DNA of 64,000 bases from Actinoplanes auranticolor (GCF_018332655.1 NZ_BOQL01000049.1:62001-126000); one strand, 5' to 3'. Counted from the first letter of the stretch, positions 51,095 through 60,185 are shown. Numbers and translations: made by a program. The notes: generated by a model from the sequence alone, not told the origin.

Positions 51095-53668
51095 TCAGCG
51101 GGGCGCGAGCAGGCCGAGGCGGCGGGCGGCCACGGCGGCCTGGCCCCGCGACGGTACGCCGAGCTTGCCGAGCACCGCCGACACGTGATGGTCGACCGTC
51201 TTGGCCGACAGGGTCAGCCGCGCGGCGATGTCGGCGTTGCTCAGCCCTTCCGCGAGCAACATCAGCACCTCCCGCTGCCGCGCCGTCAGCCCGGTGGGAT
51301 GAGCCGTCGTCGACGCCCGGGGCCCGCGCGGCACCTTGGCCCCCCGGTCCCGCAGCTCGGCACGCAGTCGCCGGGCCGTACCCGCCGCGCCCAGACCGTC
51401 CACGATGCGCAGCGCCTCCGCGACCGCTTCGTCGTCCCCACAGCTCAGCGCCTCGGCCCGGGCGTACGCACAGCCCCGGCCCGCCCAGTCGGCGGCAGCG
51501 CCCCGCCAGTCACCCTCGATCAGCAACCGGTACGGCAACGCGATCAGCTCGGTCACCGCGATCGGCTCCCCGGCCCGCCACTGCCAGTAGGCGAGCTGTC
51601 CCGCGAACCAGGGGTGACCGACGCGGACCGCCACGGCGTACCCGCGCCGGGCCTCGGCCGCCGCGCGCGCCGGATCTCCGGCGATCCAGTAGTGCTCGGC
51701 CAGCGCGGTCGCGACCGGCCCGACGAACTGCACCTCGTCCGCCTCGTACGCCGGCCCCGCGGCCCGGAGCAGGATGTCGGCGGCGTCCGGGCCGCCGCGA
51801 CGCGACCGCAGCCGGCCGAGCGCGACCCGTGCGGTGCTGCGGGAGGGCCCGGGATGTTCCGGGCCGGACAGGGCTGTCTCGGCGTCGGCCTGCGCACCGG
51901 CCCAGTCGCCCCGGGCGAGCAGCATCTCGGCCCGGTAGCCGAGCAGATGCTTCACATAGCCGTCCAGGTCGCGGGCCTCGGCGAAGTCCAGCACCCGCCG
52001 CAGCACGTCCTCGGCGACGTCGAAGTCGCACCATTCGACCGCCTGGCAGGCCTTGTTGGCCAGCGACCGGGTGGCGTGGTCGTCGAGCCCGGCCGCGGCG
52101 GCCAGCGCGTGGGCCCGTTCCAGCTCCGCGCCGCCCACCGCGAAGTCGTGTTCCATCCGGGTCGAGCCCACATTCACCAGGGCGTGCACCTCGGTGTCCA
52201 GGTCGCCGAAGCGCCGGGCCAGGGCGATGGCGCGTTCGCCCCACTCGATGGCGCTGACCTCGCCGGCCAGCATGTGCAGCTGCGACAGGTTGCTGTAGGC
52301 CATCGCGAGCTGCGGGCCGGGCGGGATCGACTCGAGCACCTCGACCGCCCGTTCGCCGGTCAGCCGGGCCTGCCCGGTGTGGCCGCGCCACCAGCTGAGC
52401 CGGGACAGCCAGCGCAGGTTCTCGCCGATCCGGACCGTGTCCCCGGCCTGCTCCCGCAGCGACAGCGCCTGCCGCCGGGCCTCCAGCGCCGCCACGATCT
52501 GACCGGCCAGATAACCGGCGGTCGCGTACGCCTCCAGCAGGTCGGCCCGCTCCGCCGCCGAAGCGCCGCCCGCGTGCCGCAGCGCCAGCTCGTAGTGGGC
52601 CGCGGCCTGCTTGTGGGCACCGACGGCGGCGGCCCGTACGGCGGCGACCGGCGCCCAGCGCAGCACGGCGGCGGCGTCCCCGGCGTGGTGGGCGTGGTGC
52701 ACGAGCCGGGCCGGGTCGACCCCGGCGCGGCCGGTGAGCTGGGCGAGCACGTCGGCGTGCAGGGCGGCCCGGCGTACCGGCGACAGCTCCTGCTCGACCG
52801 CCCGGCGCAGCAGCTCGTGCCGGAATGCCACTCCGTCGGCGGTGGCGCCGAGCACGCCACCGGCGAGACACTCCTCGACCCCGGCGCCGCGCGAGGCCAG
52901 CAGGGCCGGCTCGGCCTGCGACGGCACGACGGACACGAAACGCGCGGCCTCCCGTCCCGGCGGCGACAGCGCGGACAGCCGGGACAGCACGAGGTCGCGC
53001 ACGGTGGCGGGCACCGCCGAGTCGGCCGCGGCGAGGACCTCGGTCACCAGCAGCGGGTTACCGCCGGTCACCGCGTACACGGGGGAGGAAGCCCGGCCCG
53101 CGCGGCGGGCAAGCTCGCCGACCGCCTCGACCGACAGCGGCGCCAGCGGAAACCGCCGGACCAGGGGCCGCGGCAGTCCGGCCAGGACGGTCCGCAGCTG
53201 GTGGTCGGGACCGACCTCGTCATCACGGTACGTGAGGACCAGCAGCACCCGGCACAGCGCGAGCCGGCGCCCGAGGAACGCGACCAGGTCAAGGGTGGCC
53301 TCGTCGGCCCAGTGCAGGTCCTCCATGACCACCACCGGCCGGCGGCGCTGCCGGGGACCGTCCAGCGCGTCGAGCAGGGCGTCGAAGACCGCACCCCGCT
53401 CCCCCGCGGCCATCCGCTCCCGCAGCGCCCCACCGACCTGGCGGGCGATGTCGTGCAACGGCCCGAGCGCGCGCGGGGTGAGCAGCGGATCGCAGGCTCC
53501 CCAGAGCACCCACGCCCGCGATCCGGCCGCGGCGGCGAACGCGGTGGCCAGACTGGACTTCCCCGCGCCGGCCTCACCGGAGACGACAGCGATCCGCCCG
53601 CCGCCGGCCGTCTCGGCCAGCAGCGCGTCCAGCTCGGCGAGAGCGCCACCACGCTCCAGAAGCTCCAT
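51095..53668 (-). CDS. large ATP-binding LuxR-family (LAL) regulator
   Basis: 857 residues from ATG 53668. The N-terminal AAA-type domain has Walker A VSGEAGAGKSSLATAF and Walker B VVVMEDLHWADEATLDL, then a long TPR-like helical middle (tetratricopeptide-like repeats rich in Ala, Arg and Leu). The C-terminal LuxR helix-turn-helix is TGLTARQREVLMLLAEGLSNADIAARL, then TLSAKTVDHHVSAVLGKLGV. LAL regulators sense a ligand through the middle domain and activate nearby genes. The methyltransferase gene follows at 59 bases, with a perfect palindrome between. Confidence 0.93.
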   Translation of the reverse strand: MELLERGGALAELDALLAETAGGGRIAVVSGEAGAGKSSLATAFAAAAGSRAWVLWGACDPLLTPRALGPLHDIARQVGGALRERMAAGERGAVFDALLDALDGPRQRRRPVVVMEDLHWADEATLDLVAFLGRRLALCRVLLVLTYRDDEVGPDHQLRTVLAGLPRPLVRRFPLAPLSVEAVGELARRAGRASSPVYAVTGGNPLLVTEVLAAADSAVPATVRDLVLSRLSALSPPGREAARFVSVVPSQAEPALLASRGAGVEECLAGGVLGATADGVAFRHELLRRAVEQELSPVRRAALHADVLAQLTGRAGVDPARLVHHAHHAGDAAAVLRWAPVAAVRAAAVGAHKQAAAHYELALRHAGGASAAERADLLEAYATAGYLAGQIVAALEARRQALSLREQAGDTVRIGENLRWLSRLSWWRGHTGQARLTGERAVEVLESIPPGPQLAMAYSNLSQLHMLAGEVSAIEWGERAIALARRFGDLDTEVHALVNVGSTRMEHDFAVGGAELERAHALAAAAGLDDHATRSLANKACQAVEWCDFDVAEDVLRRVLDFAEARDLDGYVKHLLGYRAEMLLARGDWAGAQADAETALSGPEHPGPSRSTARVALGRLRSRRGGPDAADILLRAAGPAYEADEVQFVGPVATALAEHYWIAGDPARAAAEARRGYAVAVRVGHPWFAGQLAYWQWRAGEPIAVTELIALPYRLLIEGDWRGAAADWAGRGCAYARAEALSCGDDEAVAEALRIVDGLGAAGTARRLRAELRDRGAKVPRGPRASTTAHPTGLTARQREVLMLLAEGLSNADIAARLTLSAKTVDHHVSAVLGKLGVPSRGQAAVAARRLGLLAPR

Positions 53669-53778
53669 CGCGGCCGAGCGTACTGACGCGCGGCCCCTCG
53701 GCACTGCCCACAACCGGACAGTCTTCCCAGCTCAATCGGGCGGACCGGGGTGATCCGGCCGCGGTGTCCGGCGAGCGG

Positions 53779-54984
53779 TCAGCCCAGCGCGGCGGCCGGG
53801 GCGGCCACCGGGTAGTCGTCGCGCAGGTCCTCGGGAGTGGTGGCGCGGCCGAAATGCCACCCCTGGCCGAGGTCCGCGCCCAGTTCCGCCAGCGTCGCGG
53901 CGTCCGCCTCGGTCTCGACCCCCTCGGCGACCACCTGGGCCCCGGTGGCCCGGGCCAGGTCGACCAGGGAGTGCACCACCACGGCCAGGACCGGGTCGGC
54001 GCTCAGGCCGGTCACGATGCTGCGGTCGAGCTTGATGACGTCGGGCGCGGTGATGACGATGTGCCGCAGCGAGGAGAAACCGGCGCCGACGTCGTCGATG
54101 GCCAGGCGCATGCCGCGGGCCCGCAGCGGGGCCAGCACCGCCTTCAGCGCGTCGTAGTCCTCGATCGGTTCGTGCTCGGACAGCTCCAGCAGGACCCGGT
54201 CGAGCGGCATCCGCGCCAGAAAATCGGCGCAGTCGTCGGTGAACAGCGTCTGCGGCGAGACGTTCATGGCGACGTAGCCCGACACCCGGTCGAGGTGTTC
54301 CCCGGCCCGCCGCAGGGCCAGCACCTCGAGGCGTTCGCGTTCGCCGATCAGATCCGCGTCGGCGAAGCACACGTCGGGCGCCATCTTCCACTCCTGCGGG
54401 AACCGGCTCAGCGCCTCGGTGCCGACCCGCCGGCGGGTGGCGAGGTCGACGATGGGCTGCAGGAGCACGAGCGGCCCGCCACCGTCGATCACCGGCCGCA
54501 GCCGGTTCTCGATCTCGGCATTGCGCCTCCGCTCCCGGACGCCGGGCTCGATGATCACCGAGGCGGCGTGGGACAGCACCTCCATCAACGCCTTGTCCCG
54601 CTTGCTCAGCTCCTTGTCGGCGGCGAACCCGGCAGCGCAGAAGGTGCCGTAGACGGTGCCGTCACTGAGCACCATCGGCACGGACACGAAGCTGCGGATC
54701 CGTGGCATCCGGGCCGACGGCAGCTTCATCGCGGCCGGGAAATTCTTGACGTTCGGCATGACCGCCGGCAGCTTGCCATCCATGATCGCCTGGCAGAAGG
54801 TGGTCGCCTGGGGCTGGGTGTTGCCGTCCCGGAACACCCACGGCAGCGGTGACTCGACCACTTCCAGATGCTGGGTGGTGCCGTCCATCCGGGTCATGAA
54901 GGCCAGGCTGAGCCCGAGCGACTCCCGGGCGGTCCGCAACAGCTCGGCGACCTGCCGTTCCGTCTCGCTGCGCTGCTTGCGCAC
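53779..54984 (-). CDS. GAF-EAL protein, probable c-di-GMP phosphodiesterase
   Basis: 401 residues from GTG 54984, with AGGAG 7 bases upstream; GTG 55014 would add 10 residues. Residues up to about 155 form a GAF sensor (RESLGLSLAFMTRMDGTTQHLEVVES, SFVSVPMVLSDGTVYGTFC). The EAL domain has GTEALSRFP, AMNVSPQTLF, LELSEHE, LAIDDVGAGFSSLRHI, IKLDRSIV and VAEGVETEADA, so the catalytic Glu, Asp-Asp and Lys residues are retained. It would lower c-di-GMP, the ligand of the PilZ receptor encoded at 46663. Confidence 0.92.
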   Translation of the reverse strand: MRKQRSETERQVAELLRTARESLGLSLAFMTRMDGTTQHLEVVESPLPWVFRDGNTQPQATTFCQAIMDGKLPAVMPNVKNFPAAMKLPSARMPRIRSFVSVPMVLSDGTVYGTFCAAGFAADKELSKRDKALMEVLSHAASVIIEPGVRERRRNAEIENRLRPVIDGGGPLVLLQPIVDLATRRRVGTEALSRFPQEWKMAPDVCFADADLIGERERLEVLALRRAGEHLDRVSGYVAMNVSPQTLFTDDCADFLARMPLDRVLLELSEHEPIEDYDALKAVLAPLRARGMRLAIDDVGAGFSSLRHIVITAPDVIKLDRSIVTGLSADPVLAVVVHSLVDLARATGAQVVAEGVETEADAATLAELGADLGQGWHFGRATTPEDLRDDYPVAAPAAALG

Positions 54985-55038
54985 GATGGTCTCCTCGTTC
55001 GGACCGGACGCCACGGCGGTGCCGCCAGACTGCCCCTC

Positions 55039-55956
55039 TCATCGGCCGGCGAAGCCACCAGCTGAGACCCCGAGCCGCCGCCCCGCGGCGCGCAGCCCGG
55101 TCAGGTTCTGCTCGACCCAGCCCTCGGTCAGCGACTCCGTGCCCCGCATGGCCGGCTTCGCGTACAGGTGGAAGTGCAGGTAGTCGATCCGCAGCAGAAC
55201 GCCCAGCCAGGGCACGGCCGTCTCGTCCGCGGCCCGGAACGGGCGCACCGTGCGGTAGCCGGCCAGGAACGCCGGCCAGTGCGGCGTCCCCGCGACCGGG
55301 GCGAGATCCGCCGCGCGGTAGCCGTCCGCGGCCCGGTCCAGGTCGAAGAAGATGATCCGGTCGCCGTCCCGGTGCACGTTGTCCAGGGTCACGTCACCGT
55401 GGCAGAGGCCGCGTTCCAGCTCGGCGCCGCGCACCCGGCGCCCGGCCTCCGCCGCCAGCCCGGCGATCAGCGCCCGGTCCGCGGCGTCCGGCACCCCGGC
55501 CAGAACCTCGTCGACCAGCGCCGCCACGTCGACGGCGGGCGGACCCGGGAAACCCGTGGCGGCCTCATGGAACGCGGCCGTGGCGACGCCGAAACGGTGA
55601 TAGAGCTCGTCGGTGCGCGGCTTGGGCGGTTTGCTGCCGGGCACCCACTCCCAAAGCGTGAAAGCCCGCGAACCCTCGGCCGCCGTCAGCGACCCGGCCG
55701 GTCGGCCGTCGAGCAGCGGTACGCCCTGAGCAACCCCCGCCCCGACGTGCGCCGCCAGTTCGACCTCCCAGCCGGCGGACCCGTACCCGGCCCGGTAGAG
55801 CTTGAGCACCCGCGGACCGGCCGGCGTATCCAGCCGGTAGACGTCGTTGACGAGCGAGCGGAGCAGTACGCAGCCGGTGACGTCCAGCCCGTACTCCCGG
55901 GCGGCCACGCGGGCCAGCGCGGCCGGGTCGACGATCGAACGCAGGGTGGGGACCAT
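55039..55956 (-). CDS. aminoglycoside-phosphotransferase-like (APH/choline kinase fold) protein
   Basis: 305 residues from ATG 55956. A small-molecule-kinase fold: RVLKLYRAGYGSAGWEVELAAHV supplies the ATP-binding Lys, LCHGDVTLDNVHRDGDRIIFFDLDRAADG holds the catalytic HGDxxxxN and the metal-binding Asp. The acceptor is unknown; such genes are often called phosphotransferase without a resistance function. It lies between the EAL gene and the WYL regulator on the same strand, with gaps of 54 and 40 bases. Confidence 0.86.
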   Translation of the reverse strand: MVPTLRSIVDPAALARVAAREYGLDVTGCVLLRSLVNDVYRLDTPAGPRVLKLYRAGYGSAGWEVELAAHVGAGVAQGVPLLDGRPAGSLTAAEGSRAFTLWEWVPGSKPPKPRTDELYHRFGVATAAFHEAATGFPGPPAVDVAALVDEVLAGVPDAADRALIAGLAAEAGRRVRGAELERGLCHGDVTLDNVHRDGDRIIFFDLDRAADGYRAADLAPVAGTPHWPAFLAGYRTVRPFRAADETAVPWLGVLLRIDYLHFHLYAKPAMRGTESLTEGWVEQNLTGLRAAGRRLGVSAGGFAGR

Positions 55957-55996
55957 GCTGCGACCGTACGGCCGCCGCCCACCCCCCGCGACCGCG

Positions 55997-56977
55997 CTAC
56001 GTGGCATCCGGCGTGACGCGGGCAGAGGCCGCGAGTCGGTCGGCCAGTGCCGCGACCAGCCCCCGGAGCTCATCCGGGCGCTCGATGACGAACGGCCGGT
56101 CCAGCGACGCGAGCACCCCCGGGATCCAGTCGAGCCGTTCCGCCCGCAGCTCGGCCCGCACCCACCCGTCGCCCCGGGGGTCCGGGGACAGCTCGGCCAC
56201 CGCGGCGGGCAGCCGGCTCCGGATGTGCTCGGCCGTCGCCTGGATCCGCACCCTCACCCGGTGCCGGTACGGGGCTCCGGCCAGCCCGGACAACACACGC
56301 TGCGCCGGGTCCACCCCCGCCGGCCGCTCGAACGAGCCGGGCAGCGTCCGGGCGTCCGCGATGCGGTCCAGCCGGAACGTCCGGTCCGCCCCGGCCTCAG
56401 GGTCGACGCCCGTCACGTACCACCGCCCCGAGTGCGCGACCAGCCCGTACGGATGCAGCGTCCGCACGCTGCGCCGCCCGTCGCCGGCCTGATAAGTGAT
56501 CGCGACGGGCCGGCAGTGCCGTACGGCATCAGCCACCGCCAGCAGCACAGCGGTCTCCGGGAGCGCGAACTCGCCGGGCGCGGCCGTGAAGGCGAGCGAG
56601 TCGAGCACCGTGTCGAGCCGGCGGGCCAGCCGTTCGGGCAGCACGCGCCGGATCTTGGCCGCCGCCGTCTCGCTCGCCGTACCCGTTGTCGTCGCCAGTC
56701 CCGTCCGGCGGCCGGCGATCAGGCCGAGCAGCACGGCGAGCGCCTCGTCGTCGCTGAGCATCAGTGGTGGCATGCGGAAACCGGAGGCCAGCCGGTAGCC
56801 GCCGTACCGGCCGCGGACCGACTCGACGGGCACGTCCAGGTCGATCAGGTGGGCCACGTACCGCCGTACCGTGCGCGGGTCGACGTGGAGCCGGTCGGCC
56901 AGTTCCGCCAGGGTGCGGGTGCCGCCCGACTGCAGGAGCTCCAGCAGGGTGAGGACCTGGGCGGTGGGTCGGGCCAT
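55997..56977 (-). CDS. WYL-domain (YafY/DeoR-like) transcriptional regulator
   Basis: 326 residues. N-terminal helix-turn-helix: VLTLLELLQSGGTRTLAELADRL, then HVDPRTVRRYVAHLIDLDVPVESVRGRYGGYRLA. The middle is a WYL ligand-binding domain (LHPYGLVAHSGRWYVTGVDPE, FRLDRIADA), and the C-terminal WCX-like part ends near RPDELRGLVAALADRL. It is divergent from a VOC-family gene 62 bases away, with a TGGAC-N7-GTCCA repeat between. Regulators of this layout often control the divergent VOC gene. Confidence 0.92.
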   Translation of the reverse strand: MARPTAQVLTLLELLQSGGTRTLAELADRLHVDPRTVRRYVAHLIDLDVPVESVRGRYGGYRLASGFRMPPLMLSDDEALAVLLGLIAGRRTGLATTTGTASETAAAKIRRVLPERLARRLDTVLDSLAFTAAPGEFALPETAVLLAVADAVRHCRPVAITYQAGDGRRSVRTLHPYGLVAHSGRWYVTGVDPEAGADRTFRLDRIADARTLPGSFERPAGVDPAQRVLSGLAGAPYRHRVRVRIQATAEHIRSRLPAAVAELSPDPRGDGWVRAELRAERLDWIPGVLASLDRPFVIERPDELRGLVAALADRLAASARVTPDAT

Positions 56978-57000
56978 GGCCGGAAATCTAGCGCGGATAG

Positions 57001-57017
57001 TGGACCGTTTCTGTCCA
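57001..57017. promoter_or_regulatory. TGGAC-N7-GTCCA inverted repeat between WYL and VOC genes
   Basis: Exact half-sites TGGAC (57001-57005) and GTCCA (57013-57017) in the 62-base divergent gap. TAGCGT (57029-57034) lies 5 bases before the VOC ATG and fits a leaderless -10. A regulator bound at the repeat would cover both promoters. This is a strong candidate site for the WYL protein. Confidence 0.6.
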
Positions 57018-57039
57018 GTACCAGTTCTAGCGTGACCGC

Positions 57040-57441
57040 ATGGACATGGTCTCGATCCGCATCATCACCGCCGACGCCGCCCGCCTCGTCGCCTTCTACG
57101 AGCAGGTCACCGGGGTGTCCGCGCGCTGGTTCACCGAGGATTTCGCCGAGCTGGCGACCGCCCGGGCCACGCTCGCGATCGGCAGCACCCGGACCGTCGG
57201 GTTGTTCGCGCCCGGCGCGGCCCGGCCGGCCGACAACCACACCGTGATCATCGAATTCCTCGTCGACGACGTGGACCTCGTGTACCGCGGCCTGGCCGGC
57301 ACCGTCGACGACATCGTCGCCGAGCCCACCACCATGCCTTGGGGCAACCGGTCGCTGCTGGTGCGGGATCCCGACGGCAACCTGGTCAACTTCTTCACCC
57401 CGGTCACCCCGGCCGCCGTCGAGCGGGCCGCCCGGAGCTAA
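57040..57441 (+). CDS. VOC-family (glyoxalase-like) protein
   Basis: 133 residues from ATG 57040. The start (MVSIRIITADAARLVAFYEQVTG) and end (MPWGNRSLLVRDPDGNLVNFF) are the characteristic betaalphabetabetabeta halves of the vicinal-oxygen-chelate fold. The metal or substrate residues are not conclusive. It is divergent from a WYL regulator and probably controlled by it. The TAA stop overlaps the converging gene's TAG by 4 bases (CTAA). Confidence 0.9.
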   Translation: MDMVSIRIITADAARLVAFYEQVTGVSARWFTEDFAELATARATLAIGSTRTVGLFAPGAARPADNHTVIIEFLVDDVDLVYRGLAGTVDDIVAEPTTMPWGNRSLLVRDPDGNLVNFFTPVTPAAVERAARS

Positions 57442-58259
57442 CGGCGGCGCCGCTGGCGGGCGGCCTCGTAGAGCGCCACGCCGGCCGCCGAGGCCGCGTT
57501 CAGGCTGCTGGCCGCGCCCGTGATCGGGATGCGGACCATCTGGTCGCAGACCTCCCGCCAGCCCGCGCTCAGCCCGTGCGTCTCATTGCCGACCGCCAGC
57601 ACCGTCGGCCCGGTCAGGTCGTGCTCGGCGATCTCCACCGCACCGCGCTCGTCGGTGCCCACGACCTGCACCGGTACGCCGTCCGCGCGCAGCCCGCCGG
57701 CCCAGTCCAGCACCTCCCGGTGGCTCGGCACCCGCACCACCGGCACCGCGAAGAGCGAGCCCGTGCTGGCCCGGACGGCCTTCGGGTCGTACGGGTCCGC
57801 GGCGTGCCCGGTGACGATCACCCCGGCGGCACCGAACGCGTCCGCCGAGCGCACCAGCGTGCCGATGTTGCCCGGCGTGGTGGGCCGGTCGAAGACCAGC
57901 ACCAGCGGGTTGGCGCCCAGCGTGAGGCGGGTCAGGTCGTCCGGCGGCATCGCCACCACGGCCAGCAGTTCCGGGGCGTCCTCGTCCTTGCCGCCCAGCT
58001 CGCGCATCAGCTCGGCGGCCACCACCGCGCGCGGCGCGCCGGCGGTCTCGATGACCTCGCGGCCCCACTTGGACAGGCCGGGCCCGTCCGAGGTGAGCAG
58101 CGTCCGGATCTCCCAGCCGCGTTCCACGGCCAGGGAGATCGGACGGACGCCCTGGACCAGGAACTCGCCGGCGCGCTGCCGCTTGTTCCGGTTGGTCAGC
58201 AGGGCCTCCCACTGCTGGAACGTCGCATTGCGCGTGTGGATCCGCATCGTCCTGGCCAT
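57438..58259 (-). CDS. TrmH/SpoU-family RNA 2'-O-methyltransferase
   Basis: 273 residues. The SpoU knot motifs are TTPGNIGTLVRSADAFGAAGVIV, TVLAVGNETHGLSAGW and VRIPITGAASSLNAASAAGVALYEA. The N terminus (RIHTRNATFQQWEALLTNRNKRQRAGEFLVQGVRPISLAVERGW) resembles the substrate-binding domain of rRNA 2'-O-methylases, including those that confer thiostrepton or avilamycin-type resistance in producers. The specific target base cannot be told from sequence. Start ATG 58259; ATG 58247 is also possible. Confidence 0.88.
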   Translation of the reverse strand: MARTMRIHTRNATFQQWEALLTNRNKRQRAGEFLVQGVRPISLAVERGWEIRTLLTSDGPGLSKWGREVIETAGAPRAVVAAELMRELGGKDEDAPELLAVVAMPPDDLTRLTLGANPLVLVFDRPTTPGNIGTLVRSADAFGAAGVIVTGHAADPYDPKAVRASTGSLFAVPVVRVPSHREVLDWAGGLRADGVPVQVVGTDERGAVEIAEHDLTGPTVLAVGNETHGLSAGWREVCDQMVRIPITGAASSLNAASAAGVALYEAARQRRRR

Positions 58260-58286
58260 GGCGACCAGTCTGGTGCAGCCGCGCGC

Positions 58287-58775
58287 TCACATGTCGGGCG
58301 GGTAGCTGCTGTAGTCGGGGAAGTTGCCGTACAGACGCTCACCGGGTTCGCCCACCGTGACGGCGTGCACGAGCAGGTCGCCGCCGACGAACGCGCCCTT
58401 CCAGGAGGCACCCCGGCCGCCGAAGCGCCGCCGCGGACCGCCTCCTCGACCTTGCGGCGCAGCTCGCCGGCCTCGGCCGCGCTGATCAGCGGCCCGAAGT
58501 CCAGCTCGTCAGGCACACGGCGCCGCCCTGCGACGGGGTCTTGGCGATGACGGCGTTGCCGGCCAGCAGCTGCACCAGCCCGGCGTGCACGAGCACGCTC
58601 ATCGGATGGTTCCAGGAGGCGATGTTGCTGACCGGTCCGGGCAGCGGTGCCCGCGCCGACCTTGGCCAGGTGCGTGAGCAGGGTGCCGTCCACGGGGGTA
58701 CGCAGCTCAGCCGGCGTGCCGACGTCATGCCACCGGCCGGCGTAGAGGTTGCGCAGCCGGATCTTCTGCCACCGG
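58287..58775 (-). pseudogene. aldehyde dehydrogenase remnant with several deletions and frameshifts
   Basis: Pieces of one enzyme occur in order on the minus strand but in different frames. The N-terminal piece RWQKIRLRNLYAGRWHDVGT continues to GTLLTHLAKVGAG (about 58640-58770). NIASWNHPMSVLVHAGLVQL then AGNAVIAKTPSQGG follows (about 58530-58650), then ELDFGPLISAAEAGELRRKV (about 58440-58510). The C-terminal GGRGASWKGAFVGGDLLVHA ends at NFPDYSSYPPDM and a stop at 58287. Together they are under 500 bases, against about 1500 in an intact gene; the catalytic Cys region is gone. It is flanked by intact genes on both sides. Confidence 0.87.
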
Positions 58776-59150
58776 TCACCAGCTCCGGGTGGAAAGAACG
58801 AGGCGATATCCGTCCGGGTCGGCCACGGTCACTCCCCACCGGTCCCAGTAGTCGCCCTGGGCCACCCGGGTGCCACCGTTGGCCACCAGCCGGGCGACCA
58901 GTTCCTCGTCGACCGCCCCGGCCAGGTAGAGCACGAGCAGGTCCTGCTCGGTCGGCGCCGGCTCGCTCGACGACCCGCCGACCAGTTCGAGGTGCCAGGA
59001 GGCCGACGGCCAGCCGAGCATGACGATGTCGTGCGGGCCCGAGCCCTCGTACAGCACCTCCAGCCCGAGGCCCTCGACGTAGAAGCGGCGCACGGCGGCG
59101 AGATCACGGCACGGACGGGCCAGGCGTACGGAGACCAGCGGATCGATCAT
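58776..59150 (-). CDS. VOC-family (glyoxalase/bleomycin-resistance fold) protein
   Basis: 124 residues from ATG 59150. The pattern IDPLVSVRLARPCRDLAAVRRFYVEGLGLEVLYEG, then WHLELVGG and VTVADPDGYRLVLSTRSW, is a single VOC module pair with plausible Glu and His metal ligands. Its stop (TGA, 58778-58776) immediately precedes the aldehyde dehydrogenase remnant on the same strand. Function unknown; members include glyoxalases, dioxygenases and antibiotic-binding proteins. Confidence 0.88.
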   Translation of the reverse strand: MIDPLVSVRLARPCRDLAAVRRFYVEGLGLEVLYEGSGPHDIVMLGWPSASWHLELVGGSSSEPAPTEQDLLVLYLAGAVDEELVARLVANGGTRVAQGDYWDRWGVTVADPDGYRLVLSTRSW

Positions 59151-59204
59151 CGGACCACCCTGCACCCTCAACCCGGCTCGAACTCAAGCGGCAGACTGGC
59201 GGGC

Positions 59205-59753
59205 ATGGCCAAACTTCTCTACTCCGTCACCATGTCGCTGGACGGCTTCATCGCCGGGCCGGGCGGGGACATGTCGTGGCTGACCCCGTACCTGGGACCC
59301 AATCCGTACGTGGACGAGCTGATCGGTGACATCGGGTCGTTGCTGGTCGGCAACCGCACCTTCCGCGGTGACGACCCCTACAAGGACACGCCCGCCGAGG
59401 GTGAGGCGTTCGGCGGGGGCTGGTCCGGCCCGCAGATCGTGCTGACCCACCACGTCCCGGACGCGGCCTGGCCGGGCGTCACCTTCGTGAGCGACTTCGG
59501 CGAGGCGGTCCGGCGGGCCGAAGAGGCGGCCGGCGACAAGTACGTCAACGTGCTCGGCGCGGACGTCGCCCGGCAGTGCGTGGCGGCGGGCGAGCTGGAC
59601 GAGGTGCTGACCTGCATCGCACCCGTGCTGCTGGGTGACGGGGTGCGGCTGTTCGAGGAGCCGGGCGGCCGTACCGTCAGGCTCGAGCGCCTGCATCTGT
59701 CCGGCGTGCCGCTCGCTTCCCTGCTGCGGTTCCGCGTCCTGCCCGCCGGGTGA
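59205..59753 (+). CDS. dihydrofolate-reductase-family (RibD C-terminal domain) protein
   Basis: 182 residues from ATG 59205. The fold is recognised by LLYSVTMSLDGFIAGPGGDMSWL, LLVGNRTFRGDDPY, IVLTHHVPDAAWPGVTFVSDFGEAVRRA, VNVLGADVARQCVAAGELDEV and APVLLGDGVRLFEEP. These NADPH-binding proteins resemble riboflavin-pathway reductases, but single-domain members have unknown substrates. It is divergent from the VOC gene across 54 bases. Confidence 0.92.
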   Translation: MAKLLYSVTMSLDGFIAGPGGDMSWLTPYLGPNPYVDELIGDIGSLLVGNRTFRGDDPYKDTPAEGEAFGGGWSGPQIVLTHHVPDAAWPGVTFVSDFGEAVRRAEEAAGDKYVNVLGADVARQCVAAGELDEVLTCIAPVLLGDGVRLFEEPGGRTVRLERLHLSGVPLASLLRFRVLPAG

Positions 59754-59774
59754 GCGGCGGGCAGGACGCGACGC

Positions 59775-60185
59775 TCAGATCTGGTCGTTCTTCAGCAGGT
59801 CGCCCGGGTCGATCGCCGCCGGATCGGGCAGCGCGTTCTCCCGCAGGTGGCGGTTGTGCCGCGGCTCCTGCTTGGTCTTCGCATCGTTGAGCTTGCGGCG
59901 CAGGTCGTCGCGCACGTCGTTGAGCGCGGCGTGCAGGTCCTCCTCGGAGGAGGTGGTGACGACCTTCTGCCGGCCGGCGATCCAGCACTCCAGGGTCACC
60001 TTCTGCCCCGGGGCCTCGCGGTCCTTGACCGACACCTCCAGCTCGGTGGTGTCGGCGTGGAATCCGGCGAGCCGGGCGTCGAGCGTGCCGAACTGCTCGG
60101 CGATCCAGTTCCGGTCGCCCTGCGAGAAGCCGGCGCCCACGCGCAGGCACTCGGCGACGGTGGCGGGATTTGCGACTGCGCTCAT
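59775..60185 (-). CDS. ribosome-hibernation-factor-like (HPF/RaiA domain) protein
   Basis: 136 residues from ATG 60185, with the strong site AGGAGGTG upstream. The region FGTLDARLAGFHADTTELEVSVKD, then QKVTLECWIAGRQKVVTTSSEEDLHAALNDVRDDLRRKLNDAK, is the HPF/sigma-54-modulation fold, which binds the 30S subunit between the head and body. The long C-terminal dimerisation domain of long HPF is absent. A stress-type promoter motif lies about 105 bases upstream, which fits expression on entry to stationary phase or stress. Confidence 0.85.
   Translation of the reverse strand: MSAVANPATVAECLRVGAGFSQGDRNWIAEQFGTLDARLAGFHADTTELEVSVKDREAPGQKVTLECWIAGRQKVVTTSSEEDLHAALNDVRDDLRRKLNDAKTKQEPRHNRHLRENALPDPAAIDPGDLLKNDQI

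Noticed and set aside
55039..55956. APH-fold gene considered as aminoglycoside resistance
   Set aside because: Only the general kinase motifs are present; the fold covers many unrelated substrates.
57438..58259. TrmH-type gene considered as an antibiotic-resistance rRNA methylase
   Set aside because: Domain motifs are shared with housekeeping RNA methylases, and there is no antibiotic cluster nearby.
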